Source: SB15 sp964639245
GTDB lineage: Bacteria > Chloroflexota > Anaerolineae > Aggregatilineales > J027
DNA length: 64,000 nt
Assembly: GCA_964639245.1 (NCBI GenBank)
Contig: CAZXCU010000019.1
Span: 1 to 64,000, forward strand
Direction of reading: 5' to 3'
This document shows, piece after piece, positions 18,582-27,324 of this stretch. The position numbers and the translations under genes were made by a program. A model generated the notes under the pieces. It saw only the letters and a program-made list of their open reading frames with translations, had not been told where the DNA came from and ran no database searches. Numbering within the stretch: position 1 is the stretch's first letter; each line of letters begins with the position of its first letter.

Positions 18582-20580
18582 TTTTTTAAATCCCTATAAT
18601 TTTGTTCGCCCGTTGGCTGCTCCTAAACCGACCACGCCAGTACAACATTTACTCTGGCGTTGCCCTCCCCCACCGCATGACCGTTACGTGGGTTTAAGTG
18701 GGCGCATCACATGCAAAATGACTGCTGAAACACCCGTATTCATCAGCAATGGCGAACCATTGAAAAAAGAAGGCGAACATCCTTCTTACGAATTTTATAA
18801 GGTAGACGGCAAAGATACGATCCCCGGTTCGTCATTGCGTGGGGCAATCCGCAGTGTGTTTGAAGGCATCACCAATTCGACCTATGGGGTTTTTGAAGGG
18901 TATAAACCACTTTTCTACCGCATGGATCCCTCGAAAGCCCTGGGACTTGTTCCCGGTATGATTGTGACGGATAAGAGAAATCGATGGTATTTTTTGCCCC
19001 TCAATGGCAAATTCGATATTCAAGCTGAAAGTAAAAATCTCTATGCGGCTTGGATTCCGTGTTACCCGAACGAAGAAAAGCTGTCGCAGTCTGAGATGAA
19101 ACGCAAACATATGCTGTCTCAGGCAGATCTCGTAAAGATTCCACAAGCAGCTGCGGAGGGGCAGCAGTGTTATGCCGCTGTCCGTAAAACGCGCAATTTG
19201 AAAGACAAGGGTTTTCCGCATTATCAGGCTGATTTTATTCATCCCAATGAAGGCGAAGTCAAGAAATTCAAAAATAGCAGTCGCTTCCGCGACGATTATG
19301 AAATTGTAGAAGGTTTTGCGTATGTCACGGGCCTTAACATTGATAAAAAGCAGTATGAGCGTTTTTTCATTGTCGCCAGCAAAAAGGCCTTACCACTCAC
19401 TGAAAAAGTAATCGAAACTTACGATGCGCTGATGCAAGACTACGATAGCCGGAAAGAATCTATTGACAATAGCCTGAAAGAGGACGATGGAAAAAAAGGG
19501 AAAAAGCGTAAAGGCATCAAAGCCAGTGTTTTCATTGGGGCGGGCTGGCGGTTACAACCGGGACGATTAGTCTATGCCAAATTGCGCCAATCCAGCGAAG
19601 GCCTCCTCGTAATGGGTCTCTATCCGGTTGCTATCCCTCGCACGGCTTATGAACGCTGTCCTGCCGATGTCGTTCAAGCATTTGATCCGCATCTGCTCCC
19701 ACCTACCAATTTTAACGAATTGTGTCTCGCCTCACGGGTGTTTGGCTGGGTCAGTCAAGATGCTGATGACGGTGATTTAAGTCAGCGTGTGGCCTACAAA
19801 GGACGGGTACGTTTTTCTCATGCTCAACCTACAAAAACACCAACAACGCTGGATTATACGCTGGATATTTTAGGGACACCGCATCCGACCAGTGTTGAGT
19901 TCTACTTATCGGGTGTCAAAACCGCCAAGCCTGTGAAATCCCCGCATGGCTATGATGAACGGGAAGTACGTGTGCGTGGACGCAAGATGTATCGGCATCA
20001 TGGAAAACAACCTACCCCCAATGCCGAAAAATCCAAGTTTAACCGCACAATTTTAGGTGCTCATGACAAAGGAACAACCTACACATTTACGATCGAATTT
20101 GAAAATTTGCAGCCTGTGGAATTAGGTGCACTTCTCTACACATTGCAACTCGAAGATGGCGCATTTCACCGAATTGGCTATGGCAAACCGCTTGGGTTGG
20201 GCAGTGTCAAAATGGAAGTCGAGAATCTTACGCTGATTCCGATGGAAAATCGGTATCTGAGTACAACCTCTTGGCTGACTAACGAACGCGAAAATATCAC
20301 ATCGCGCGTCCGCGAATTAACTTTGTTATTCATGCAGGAATTTTCTCGCCTTTACAAAGGCCAGCCTGATAAATTCCACGATCTGGACAATATCAAGGAT
20401 TTGATGGCCCTGCTCAAAGAACCCGCTAACCAACTTCCCGTTCAATATCCGCGACCACGACAAGGATATGGCTACGAATGGTTCATGAATAACAAAGACA
20501 ATAAAGATGGGCGTGCAGTTCAGGTTATCCCTGTAGCGGCTGAAGATACCGTCGGTCTAGCATATAACGGAAAGAAATAA
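18574..20580 (+). CDS. Cas7 with insertion (TIGR03986 RAMP), type III-Dv
   Basis: This 668-residue RAMP protein begins FLNPYNFVRPL, the N-terminal signature of the TIGR03986 CRISPR-associated RAMP family. TPVFISN and IPGSSLRGAIRSVFE follow, and the C-terminal part has VELGALLYTLQLE and a glycine-rich loop RIGYGKPLGLGSV. Between these, about 300 residues of charged sequence (including the Lys-rich stretch KEDDGKKGKKRKG) form the insertion typical of the last Cas7 subunit in III-Dv complexes. AAAGGAG precedes the ATG. The TIR-SAVED gene starts 2 nt after its stop codon. Confidence 0.85.
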   Translation: MSDFLNPYNFVRPLAAPKPTTPVQHLLWRCPPPPHDRYVGLSGRITCKMTAETPVFISNGEPLKKEGEHPSYEFYKVDGKDTIPGSSLRGAIRSVFEGITNSTYGVFEGYKPLFYRMDPSKALGLVPGMIVTDKRNRWYFLPLNGKFDIQAESKNLYAAWIPCYPNEEKLSQSEMKRKHMLSQADLVKIPQAAAEGQQCYAAVRKTRNLKDKGFPHYQADFIHPNEGEVKKFKNSSRFRDDYEIVEGFAYVTGLNIDKKQYERFFIVASKKALPLTEKVIETYDALMQDYDSRKESIDNSLKEDDGKKGKKRKGIKASVFIGAGWRLQPGRLVYAKLRQSSEGLLVMGLYPVAIPRTAYERCPADVVQAFDPHLLPPTNFNELCLASRVFGWVSQDADDGDLSQRVAYKGRVRFSHAQPTKTPTTLDYTLDILGTPHPTSVEFYLSGVKTAKPVKSPHGYDEREVRVRGRKMYRHHGKQPTPNAEKSKFNRTILGAHDKGTTYTFTIEFENLQPVELGALLYTLQLEDGAFHRIGYGKPLGLGSVKMEVENLTLIPMENRYLSTTSWLTNERENITSRVRELTLLFMQEFSRLYKGQPDKFHDLDNIKDLMALLKEPANQLPVQYPRPRQGYGYEWFMNNKDNKDGRAVQVIPVAAEDTVGLAYNGKK

Positions 20581-20582
20581 AA

Positions 20583-21596
20583 ATGTCACATATTTTTGTA
20601 AGCTATTCTAGCCAAAATCGAGATGCAGTTCAGAAGATTGTTAATCAACTTCTGCGTTGGCAGTTTAATGTGTGGATTGATACAGAAGGACTGCAAGCCG
20701 GAGAAAGATGGCTACCGCAGCTTATAAGCGCTATACATGCAAGCAAAATCCTTCTGCTCATTGTTTCTTCTGAAAGCGCAACTTCAGATTGGGTTCAACG
20801 AGAATATGAGGAAGCACTTGCCAAAAAAATTCCAGTAATTCCTTATATAATCTCCCCTCGTGATCAAAATGATTTAGCGCGATTCCCCGCTGCATCTCAA
20901 ATTCACTCCATTTTTGCAGACACAAATGATGCTTTAGAAAAATTAAGACAGCAACTTCCCGTCGAAACACGTGTGCATGGGAAAAATTTATATAATTTAG
21001 GACTTCTTCGGCCAGAAGAGCGTAATCAACTAACTTTTGGTGAGGCTGCACAAAACGTGACTAACGACTTTGAAAATGGCATTTATGCGGAAATAAACGG
21101 GGAAATCCTAGCTTTAGCTGCTCTCCCTCTTTATCCAGGCAGGTATGTTAGAACCTATCTAGTTGGAAAAAAAGATTCATCCCTCAAAAAACGCTCTACG
21201 GTTCAACTAGCAATTCAAGCATCTGGTCCATATATGGATACAGATTTTACAGCTAAAATCACACGTCACTGTCTGGAAAATATATCCCCTATTGAGCCAA
21301 ATATTTTATTGGTTGCTGGACCGATTCGTGTGACATTTACTCAAGATAAAACGACAGCAAACTATACCCTTAATCCAAAAGAGCCTGATGAGTGGGAGGA
21401 TGTTGTAATTTCGACTAAAGTTGCTTTGGAAAAATATCATGCGGGAGGAGAAAAACCAGATTTACAAATCTTCATCCAAGGACCAGCGATCATGCTCTAT
21501 AAGCTGGGGACTTTGCTTCGTTTATACAATGCTCAACTTTTTCACTATGATAGTTCATCCAAAACCTATTCTCCGGTTTTGAATGTGACTCAATAA
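20583..21596 (+). CDS. TIR-SAVED effector in type III-D operon
   Basis: The 337-residue protein has an N-terminal TIR domain (about 3-120): HIFVSYSSQNRDAV, FNVWIDTEGLQAGERW, then SDWVQREYEEALAKKIPVIP. Glu74 in the W-x3-E pattern is at the position of the NADase catalytic Glu. The C-terminal half (about 160-337) matches SAVED domains, ending with GPAIMLYKLGTLL, then a Y/F-HYD turn and YSPVLNV. SAVED binds cyclic oligonucleotides. In CBASS, cA3-driven filament formation of TIR-SAVED turns on NAD+ cleavage. No CD-NTase gene is nearby, so the Cas10 encoded five genes upstream is the natural messenger source. Base composition is more AT-rich than the cas genes before it, consistent with later recruitment. 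The stop is 1 nt from the convergent cas6 stop. Confidence 0.85.
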   Translation: MSHIFVSYSSQNRDAVQKIVNQLLRWQFNVWIDTEGLQAGERWLPQLISAIHASKILLLIVSSESATSDWVQREYEEALAKKIPVIPYIISPRDQNDLARFPAASQIHSIFADTNDALEKLRQQLPVETRVHGKNLYNLGLLRPEERNQLTFGEAAQNVTNDFENGIYAEINGEILALAALPLYPGRYVRTYLVGKKDSSLKKRSTVQLAIQASGPYMDTDFTAKITRHCLENISPIEPNILLVAGPIRVTFTQDKTTANYTLNPKEPDEWEDVVISTKVALEKYHAGGEKPDLQIFIQGPAIMLYKLGTLLRLYNAQLFHYDSSSKTYSPVLNVTQ

Positions 21597-21597
21597 A

Positions 21598-22476
21598 CTA
21601 AACTTGCCGTACCATCCCCATGCCCATCGCGCTCTTTGACCCCACCCCGCCATAAAACGCATACTCTCCAAGGAGAGATACATGGCGGGAGAGGGTCGCA
21701 TATTGACTACGCACCTCATCTCCCAATACCGGATACAATGCTGTGATAGCCTCATGATCATCGCGTAAACTAAAACTTGCTTTACCCATGAAACCGGTCA
21801 TAGTTTTACGCCCCGTAGCAGGTACATCTTCTGTCCACCCGTCAAAATCGTTCAGGGGCAGCGCATATTCTATAAACGCGGGCAGTTCCGGTGAGATTTC
21901 CCGTGGACTAAATGCTGACCACCGACGGTCTAAGCTGCCAAAAAACAGCATCGGATGCGGCAGCGGCATCCAATTGCCTGAACTTTTGAAGGTGGTCGGC
22001 GTACCAAATTCAAAGGACAATCGATGCGCGGGTTCAGACTTCAAATGTTTCTGCCAGAGTTTTTCATAGGTGGTGCTGCCTGCCCAAGGATGGATGCGGT
22101 TATCCCAGATGGGTGCATCGGCCACCTGCCAATATTGATTTTTATCAATTTCGAGTTCTTCCGGCAGCGTTTCCACCAGTCTATTCAGCGCTGCGACTAC
22201 TTCCGATGTTAACCCTACCCAGCGTATCCATGCTGTATCGCCCGGTTTGACCTTCCCCAACAATGGACGGGTGCGTTCATTATAATGAAATGGCTCCATC
22301 AACCCGCTGACCGTGTAAGGCTGAAATTCAACGGTATCCTCAAAGGTCAGAGGAACATCTAGCCGTCGCATGGATTCCTTGAACAGGCGCTGCACTGCCA
22401 ACCCCATATGACTGTGAATCGTGAGATGATTTTTGGCGCGGAGTTTAATTACTACAGCAGAAAGATAGTTTTCCAT
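21598..22476 (-). CDS. cas6: Cas6 pre-crRNA endoribonuclease
   Basis: This 292-residue protein has two RAMP ferredoxin-like halves. The first opens NYLSAVVIKLRAKNHLTIHSH, the second includes TGFMGKASFSL (about 235-245), and the protein ends with the glycine-rich loop GGVGSKSAMGMGMV, the C-terminal signature of Cas6. The catalytic His cannot be assigned with certainty; His in NHLTIHSHMG is a candidate. It would process transcripts of both arrays by cutting at the 3' base of the GCAA-loop hairpin to leave an 8-nt handle. A TTG start at 22512 exists, but the ATG at 22476 fits the family start better. It is convergent with the effector operon and so independently transcribed. Confidence 0.88.
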   Translation of the reverse strand: MENYLSAVVIKLRAKNHLTIHSHMGLAVQRLFKESMRRLDVPLTFEDTVEFQPYTVSGLMEPFHYNERTRPLLGKVKPGDTAWIRWVGLTSEVVAALNRLVETLPEELEIDKNQYWQVADAPIWDNRIHPWAGSTTYEKLWQKHLKSEPAHRLSFEFGTPTTFKSSGNWMPLPHPMLFFGSLDRRWSAFSPREISPELPAFIEYALPLNDFDGWTEDVPATGRKTMTGFMGKASFSLRDDHEAITALYPVLGDEVRSQYATLSRHVSLLGEYAFYGGVGSKSAMGMGMVRQV

Positions 22477-22512
22477 AAGCCGCGAGTATAACCTCTTTTG
22501 ATGCACTTTCAA

Positions 22513-22918
22513 AAATTCATTTTTTCACTCTAAAACAGCCAGCCTTATATTGATTATTTATCAACTACTGCAAGGCGATTTTGGCTTCTTTTAGGCAAAC
22601 GACAGCAAACTCAAAGGCACAGCTTGATATTTATGCAATTTATACAGTATACAATTACAACAAACAGCCAACCTGCCCACAAAAACTCAAATCTAGCTTA
22701 TGATTATCATAGTGAACTCCTTGCAGAGTCTGATGAGCGGATAGGTACACTCATTGTATAGCTGGCAAGGCGATATTTGAGCGCGTAACCAGTCTCAGGC
22801 TGGTTATGTTTTAATTGAACTAGGTCCAATCATCTTTCACCAATTCAGTCCACACGAATTTTCTGCTGTGAGGGCTTTATTTCGTTATAATGAGATGAAG
22901 CGCGAAGGATTTTGAGTC
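22513..22918. other. Intergenic region before STAND gene
   Basis: About 400 bp between divergent cas6 and the STAND gene contain no credible ORF. A TATAAT at 22886-22891 lies 28 nt before the STAND start, with no good -35 box. The stretch is AT-rich in the half next to cas6, where the cas6 promoter is expected. No repeat or RNA gene was recognised. Confidence 0.6.
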
Positions 22919-24325
22919 ATGAACAACAAAACCTTTGGAGAATTACTCCGTGATGCCCGTTTGCGTACCACCTACCAAACCCAAGAGGCTTTTGCAGCGT
23001 ATTTAGACAGACTTGGGGTGAGTTACACCCGAAAAACAATCAGCCAGTGGGAAACCAATACCCGTAAGCCACCCAATCGTTTAACCTATCTCAAACTGCT
23101 AAAGGCATTGGCGGAAGCGCACGGCATCACCTTAATCACGGAAGTGAATCATATGCTTGCCGCCGCAGGAGAAGGCCTTGTGACAGAAACCGAGCAGCAG
23201 GAGCATTTCCCGACTCTACATTTTGGCAACCTGTGGCCGAATCTGCCTAACAAGTACCACGAAAAATTGTTTGGACGTGAAGACGCGGTGAGCCGTTTAG
23301 CGGCTGAACTGGTAAACCCTCTCGGAAAATCCGTGATTGTGATTTCGGGGTTGGGTGGAATTGGCAAAACCGCGCTGGCCCATGAAACTGCTGAGCGTGT
23401 CCTGTCAACAGGATATTTTACGAATGTCTTATGGGAGAGTGCTAAAGCAGAAATGTACGAGGATAAGCACATTACAATTCGAACCTCAAGAAGTACAGAT
23501 TGGCAATCCCTTGTTCATCGGTATGCCACCCAACTTGGATTGCCGATTGCTTCTAATTTTCAACAAGTGGAAGCGGAAGTTCGTTTCCGGTTGCGGGGTG
23601 GGGGCTATCTCGTGGTGATGGATAACCTCGAAACCATTGAAGCAGCAATAGAGGTTGCTCATAAACTTCATGAATTGGTGAACCCAACCGCCAGTGCCAA
23701 ACCGAGCAAAGTGCTGATTACCAGTCGGGAACGGCTCACTCGATTATCCTACACTTTTGATTATTTCATTGGCGGTTTGGAGCCAATACCAGCCACAGAA
23801 TTTCTCTATCAAAATGCTGAATCCCGCAATATAGCATTTATAGACAGAGATCCGATGATAGAAGAACGCATTTATAACACCACTAAGGGAATGCCGCTTG
23901 CAATTATCTTGATTAATAGCCAGCGTGTGGCTGGGCAAACAGTTGACGAAATCCTTGAGCGCATTGAAAAAACCACCAATGAACGTGAGCTTTACCAGTT
24001 CATCTATTGGGATTTGTGGCAGAAAATCGGCGTGAAGGCACAAAAAGTTCTTGCTGCTGCTGCCGCATTTGGCATTTCTTCCCAGCGCAGCCACCTGATG
24101 CGTGTCAGCAAAACGGAAGACCCGCCTATTTTTGATGACGCGATTGCCGAATTGGTGCGTTTGTCCTTGATGGAAGTGATTCATATCACGCAGACCTTCA
24201 GCAGTGACAACCGCCGCTACGATATTCATTCCATAACCCGGTGGTTTGTGAACGGGCCACTCCAAAAAGAATGGGAAAATTATCGCAATTCGAGAAATCA
24301 CTCTTTAGGCGATTCCCTATCCTGA
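22919..24325 (+). CDS. XRE-type HTH fused to STAND NTPase (NB-ARC-like)
   Basis: This 468-residue protein starts with an XRE-family HTH (about 1-75: LLRDARLRTTYQTQEAFAAYL, ISQWETNTRKP). A linker and an AAA+/STAND ATPase follow: FGREDAV, Walker A GLGGIGKTAL (about 143-152), Walker B YLVVMDNLE, and the sensor KVLITSRERL. A winged-helix-like region occupies about 350-450. The protein stops there and lacks the usual C-terminal sensor repeats (TPR or WD40) of STAND proteins. A separate TPR protein is encoded convergently next to it, and the stops overlap by 28 bp. SD GAAGGA precedes the ATG. The role is probably signalling or transcription control. A defence function is possible from context but not shown. 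Confidence 0.8.
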   Translation: MNNKTFGELLRDARLRTTYQTQEAFAAYLDRLGVSYTRKTISQWETNTRKPPNRLTYLKLLKALAEAHGITLITEVNHMLAAAGEGLVTETEQQEHFPTLHFGNLWPNLPNKYHEKLFGREDAVSRLAAELVNPLGKSVIVISGLGGIGKTALAHETAERVLSTGYFTNVLWESAKAEMYEDKHITIRTSRSTDWQSLVHRYATQLGLPIASNFQQVEAEVRFRLRGGGYLVVMDNLETIEAAIEVAHKLHELVNPTASAKPSKVLITSRERLTRLSYTFDYFIGGLEPIPATEFLYQNAESRNIAFIDRDPMIEERIYNTTKGMPLAIILINSQRVAGQTVDEILERIEKTTNERELYQFIYWDLWQKIGVKAQKVLAAAAAFGISSQRSHLMRVSKTEDPPIFDDAIAELVRLSLMEVIHITQTFSSDNRRYDIHSITRWFVNGPLQKEWENYRNSRNHSLGDSLS

Positions 24326-25245
24326 AGCCATCCCCGAACTAAAACCGCGTTGGGGAGATTGTGCTGTTCCATCATGGCGAGGCTTTCGCGTGCCAGTTGA
24401 ACAGCTTTTTGTGATTGCCTTACCCCCGCTAAATAAATAGCATAGCTAAACTTCACATCGGCAGAATCCAGCCCATTGTGAAGTTCATCATATAAATCAA
24501 TCGCTTTTTGATAGGCTGCCATCGCCTTCTCTTTATCCTCAATCGAGGTATAAGAATTGGCGAGATGATACACCACCTGCGCTTGCAAATCTTTGTCCCC
24601 GGCATGGAGGGTTAATTGGAAGGCCGCTTCCACCAATGGCACACCATCCTCAGCCTGCCCCACTGCATAAAACACATTGCTCAGATTGAGCAGTACCCCC
24701 ACCCTCCCCAGCAGCAGGTCGATTTTTTCAAAAAGCAGTAGCGCCTTTTGCAGAAAAATAACCGCTTCTTGGGATTTCCCCGCTTGCCAGAGTGTCACTC
24801 CTAAGCTGTTATATTTTTCGGCGAGTGTATGAGCCTCTGATTTTTCCTCCTCAATCAAAGACGCTTTTTCAAGAAAATGAAGCATCGCATCATCAGAATC
24901 TGTATAAAGTGCTGCTAATTCATCAGGGAGTTCAGGCGGACGGGCTTGTTCAACCAGCATCCAGCCCCACTGCCTTTTTTGCTCATACAGCCCACGTACA
25001 TCCAGATATTCACCCAAGCGAAGGAAAAGTTCAATGGCAACCGCGTGCAATTCCTCATCAGGCAAGACGGCTAAAGTTTCGAAAATCGCCACGACATTGC
25101 CCTGTTCCCGGTCAAGGTCTGCCAGCACCAGACGCGAATTTTCGGTTTTGAGATGAGGCATCACCCATTCCGCAAACTCGTACACACTTTTTGCCGATTC
25201 AATCTGGCGGGTCAGCATTACTTCCGCAAGTTCCGGGTCAAACAT
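24298..25245 (-). CDS. TPR-repeat protein
   Basis: This 315-residue protein is built of tetratricopeptide-like helices from about residue 105 to 300: AEKYNSLGVTLWQAGKSQEA, GVLLNLSNVFYAVGQAEDG, QAVYHLANSYTSIEDKEKAM and VKFSYAIYLAGVRQSQKAV. The ATG at 25245 follows AAGGAGTATCT, which favours it over the upstream in-frame start at 25314. The protein resembles the TPR protein at 8497-9468. The convergent overlap with the STAND gene suggests that the pair supplies the ATPase and the sensing repeats of a split STAND system, but this is inference. Confidence 0.82.
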   Translation of the reverse strand: MFDPELAEVMLTRQIESAKSVYEFAEWVMPHLKTENSRLVLADLDREQGNVVAIFETLAVLPDEELHAVAIELFLRLGEYLDVRGLYEQKRQWGWMLVEQARPPELPDELAALYTDSDDAMLHFLEKASLIEEEKSEAHTLAEKYNSLGVTLWQAGKSQEAVIFLQKALLLFEKIDLLLGRVGVLLNLSNVFYAVGQAEDGVPLVEAAFQLTLHAGDKDLQAQVVYHLANSYTSIEDKEKAMAAYQKAIDLYDELHNGLDSADVKFSYAIYLAGVRQSQKAVQLARESLAMMEQHNLPNAVLVRGWLQDRESPKE

Positions 25246-25361
25246 AGATACTCCTTCTTTGTCTACAAAATTGTAGACAAGATGCTTCAGGGCAGGTACA
25301 CAGCTTCGCCTCACCGAAATTTATGCTGGAGACATAGCATCATTTTAAGGAGTTGTGCAAC

Positions 25362-25628
25362 ATGCTTGAAGATAAGGTTCTCCTACAATTCTACGCAGGA
25401 TTGACCAAACGGAAGCAAGAGGTTTTGGCACTGGCAGCCGCCGGGTTAACCAATAATGCCATCGCAGAAAAATTAGTGATTGAGTCATGTGTGGTGGCCT
25501 CCCACCTCTCCGATATCTATGGCGAATTAGCCACCCTTGAAGGTCTGCCGCCCGACCCCAAACGCTATGTCCTAGTTAGCGTGTTTGCCAGCTTTTTTGA
25601 GCGCCATCCCTACCTGAGGAAACAGTAG
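25362..25628 (+). CDS. Small LuxR-type HTH protein
   Basis: This 88-residue protein is almost entirely a LuxR/GerE-type helix-turn-helix: TKRKQEVLALAAAGLTNNAIAEKL followed by a recognition helix, here VIESCVVASHLSDIYGEL. A C-terminal tail of about 25 residues follows. There is no receiver or autoinducer domain. AAGGAG lies 9 nt before the ATG. It is divergent from the TPR gene and probably controls the shared region of about 115 bp. An intrinsic terminator lies directly after it. Confidence 0.8.
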   Translation: MLEDKVLLQFYAGLTKRKQEVLALAAAGLTNNAIAEKLVIESCVVASHLSDIYGELATLEGLPPDPKRYVLVSVFASFFERHPYLRKQ

Positions 25629-25636
25629 GCGCGGCC

Positions 25637-25669
25637 AAAAAGAGTCATCCTTCATGATGGCTCTTTTTT
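25637..25669 (+). terminator. Intrinsic terminator after LuxR-type gene
   Basis: AAAAAGAGTCATC pairs with GATGGCTCTTTTTT (one G-U pair, loop of 6 nt), giving a stem with an A-tract upstream and a T-tract downstream. The symmetry means it may work in both directions. Confidence 0.88.
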
Positions 25670-26022
25670 GATTGACAATGCCCCGTTTTAGCGATTCTTC
25701 CGCAATTAGCGTAGAAATCATGGTGGGTGGCAAACGCGGAGACGCAAGAGATCAAAGCGAGCACGACCATACATTTGCCGTTTGAGAAACTTAAGACTAT
25801 TAACCTATTCTTCGATCTGCCCATTGCTCCAAGATCTCTCGAGGGCATCACGAACTCGTGCAGCTGGATATATGGAACTGCATAGCAGTCTGTAAACCAA
25901 GTATCCAACGTTGCTGCCAGTCATTTTTAACCAGCATAACATCTGTCATTTTCATAAATCCTGCTACCATAAGTGAATAGCTCATAGCATAGTCTTCAGT
26001 GAATGTTCTACACAACAGTGAG
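25670..26022. other. Gene-free stretch
   Basis: About 350 bp between the terminator and the NERD gene. A minus-strand frame (25645-25908) has no start signal or recognisable domain, and codon use is unlike its neighbours. I see no further structure. Confidence 0.5.
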
Positions 26023-27114
26023 TTATCTCATGCTTTGATCAGTGGCACCTCCAAGTGGTTCTTGATATAAACCTTTGAAAACTTCTGTAATTTTTACATA
26101 CTGCTCTTTCGAGAGGAGCCTCTCCATTTGAATCTTTTTCAATTCGTCGTTTAACTGATTGAGATGCCAAATATGGGTAGTTGCGTTTTCAACTACTATT
26201 TTCGAGTCTGGGTTTGCCCAGATGATTACCGGATTGACCCACTGCTTGATATCATGTGCGGTCAAGATTCGGGCCAGCGTTGCCGCATTTCGTTTGGCTT
26301 GCCGGGTTGGACTCTTAAAGAGGGGAAGCCATCGACCATGAAAAAGTCGTTCCCACTGATCGCCCACAGTACGATATTGCCCACTAAATGATTTGACTTC
26401 GAGACACCATACGCCTGAAGGTCCGGCTAGAATAAGATCAATATCACCTTGCTTATAACCGGGGATTTCCAGATTCTGAAATAACCACCATTGGCCATCA
26501 AGCACATGATACATTACATTGATAACACGTTCCTCGCCTAGTTGTCCTTTACGATATAAAACCATTCGTTTTTCAATGATCGTAAAGATAAAGTCAAATA
26601 AGCGCGACTGAATAAATAGGATCCCTAGGATCATTATGAGCGCGATGAGAAGAACAATTATTTGATAGGTAATACCCATATCATGTGCCAAAGTCTGATT
26701 GTCTGTTTCTGAGTTGCTGCTGAAAAAAAGAAAATATGTAATCAAAGCACCATAAATGCCCATAACAATACCCGATATAAAGCCAATTAGTATTGCAAAC
26801 TGCATTTGTCTCCTTTCTGCAAAGCTGCGGTGTTCTGAAGAAATAAGATTGAGTGAACCGGGAGACGGGGAAAGTTCAGACTGCGGTGCTAGAAAATCAA
26901 GCAAGACTGTTCTAGCAGCATTAACTACCCGTTTATCCCAAGCATTTTCAACAGCATATAATAAATCTCTACGATTAATAAATCCTTGATCGAGCAATTT
27001 TCCAATGGGTTGTCCCTGATACGCTCTTTGACCTCCGCGATAATCACGAAATGGCCATGCAACAGCACGGGCTTCTTCCATAGACATGGGGGTACGTTTC
27101 TCATCTACTTTCAT
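26023..27114 (-). CDS. Membrane-anchored NERD-domain protein
   Basis: This 363-residue protein has an N-terminal soluble region (RTPMSMEEARAVAWPF and a Tyr/Gly-rich YRGGQRAYQGQPIGKLL). Two transmembrane segments follow (about 103-130, ILIGFISGIVMGIYGALITY; and about 150-170, IIVLLIALIMILGILF), and then a NERD (nuclease-related) domain. Its core is GEERVINVM, GDIDLILAGPSGVWCLEVKS and a basic segment KRNAATLARIL. The D-x14-E-V-K arrangement fits a PD-(D/E)XK-like active site. ATG at 27114 follows TTGGAG. It is divergent from the helicase operon and flanks it. A second NERD protein closes the same island, so it may belong to the same defence module. Confidence 0.82.
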   Translation of the reverse strand: MKVDEKRTPMSMEEARAVAWPFRDYRGGQRAYQGQPIGKLLDQGFINRRDLLYAVENAWDKRVVNAARTVLLDFLAPQSELSPSPGSLNLISSEHRSFAERRQMQFAILIGFISGIVMGIYGALITYFLFFSSNSETDNQTLAHDMGITYQIIVLLIALIMILGILFIQSRLFDFIFTIIEKRMVLYRKGQLGEERVINVMYHVLDGQWWLFQNLEIPGYKQGDIDLILAGPSGVWCLEVKSFSGQYRTVGDQWERLFHGRWLPLFKSPTRQAKRNAATLARILTAHDIKQWVNPVIIWANPDSKIVVENATTHIWHLNQLNDELKKIQMERLLSKEQYVKITEVFKGLYQEPLGGATDQSMR

Positions 27115-27203
27115 AACGGTATATACTCCAATTGATAAAGAGAAGCGGATTGTATAAGACACTCATCACGCAGCATATTTTATTTATAGTCGAAAATGGG
27201 ATT

Positions 27204-27231
27204 TTGAATACCCCGTGCTTGCTAATATAAT
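27204..27231 (+). promoter_or_regulatory. Candidate promoter of the helicase-methylase operon
   Basis: TTGAAT (27204-27209) and TATAAT (27226-27231) with a 16-nt spacer lie about 95 nt before the helicase start. The intergenic space also serves the divergent NERD gene. Confidence 0.55.
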
Positions 27232-27324
27232 GGTAAAGCTAATAAATTCAATATAAAATAAGCATAATACTGGGGCTGGGATGAGGGATATTTACAGGCA
27301 CGGTAATACCTTGGGATTTTCATT

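Noticed and set aside
20583..21596. CBASS origin of the TIR-SAVED gene with a local CD-NTase
   Set aside because: No nucleotidyltransferase, E2/JAB or HORMA/TRIP13 gene is seen nearby. The operon position and intact Cas10 GGDD point to CRISPR use.
1..22512. Adaptation genes cas1/cas2 or a reverse transcriptase
   Set aside because: No frame with Cas1, Cas2, Cas4 or RT motifs is present. They may lie left of the window.
25645..25908. 87-codon minus-strand frame in the gap before the NERD gene
   Set aside because: Overlaps the terminator, lacks a ribosome-binding site and shows no recognisable domain.
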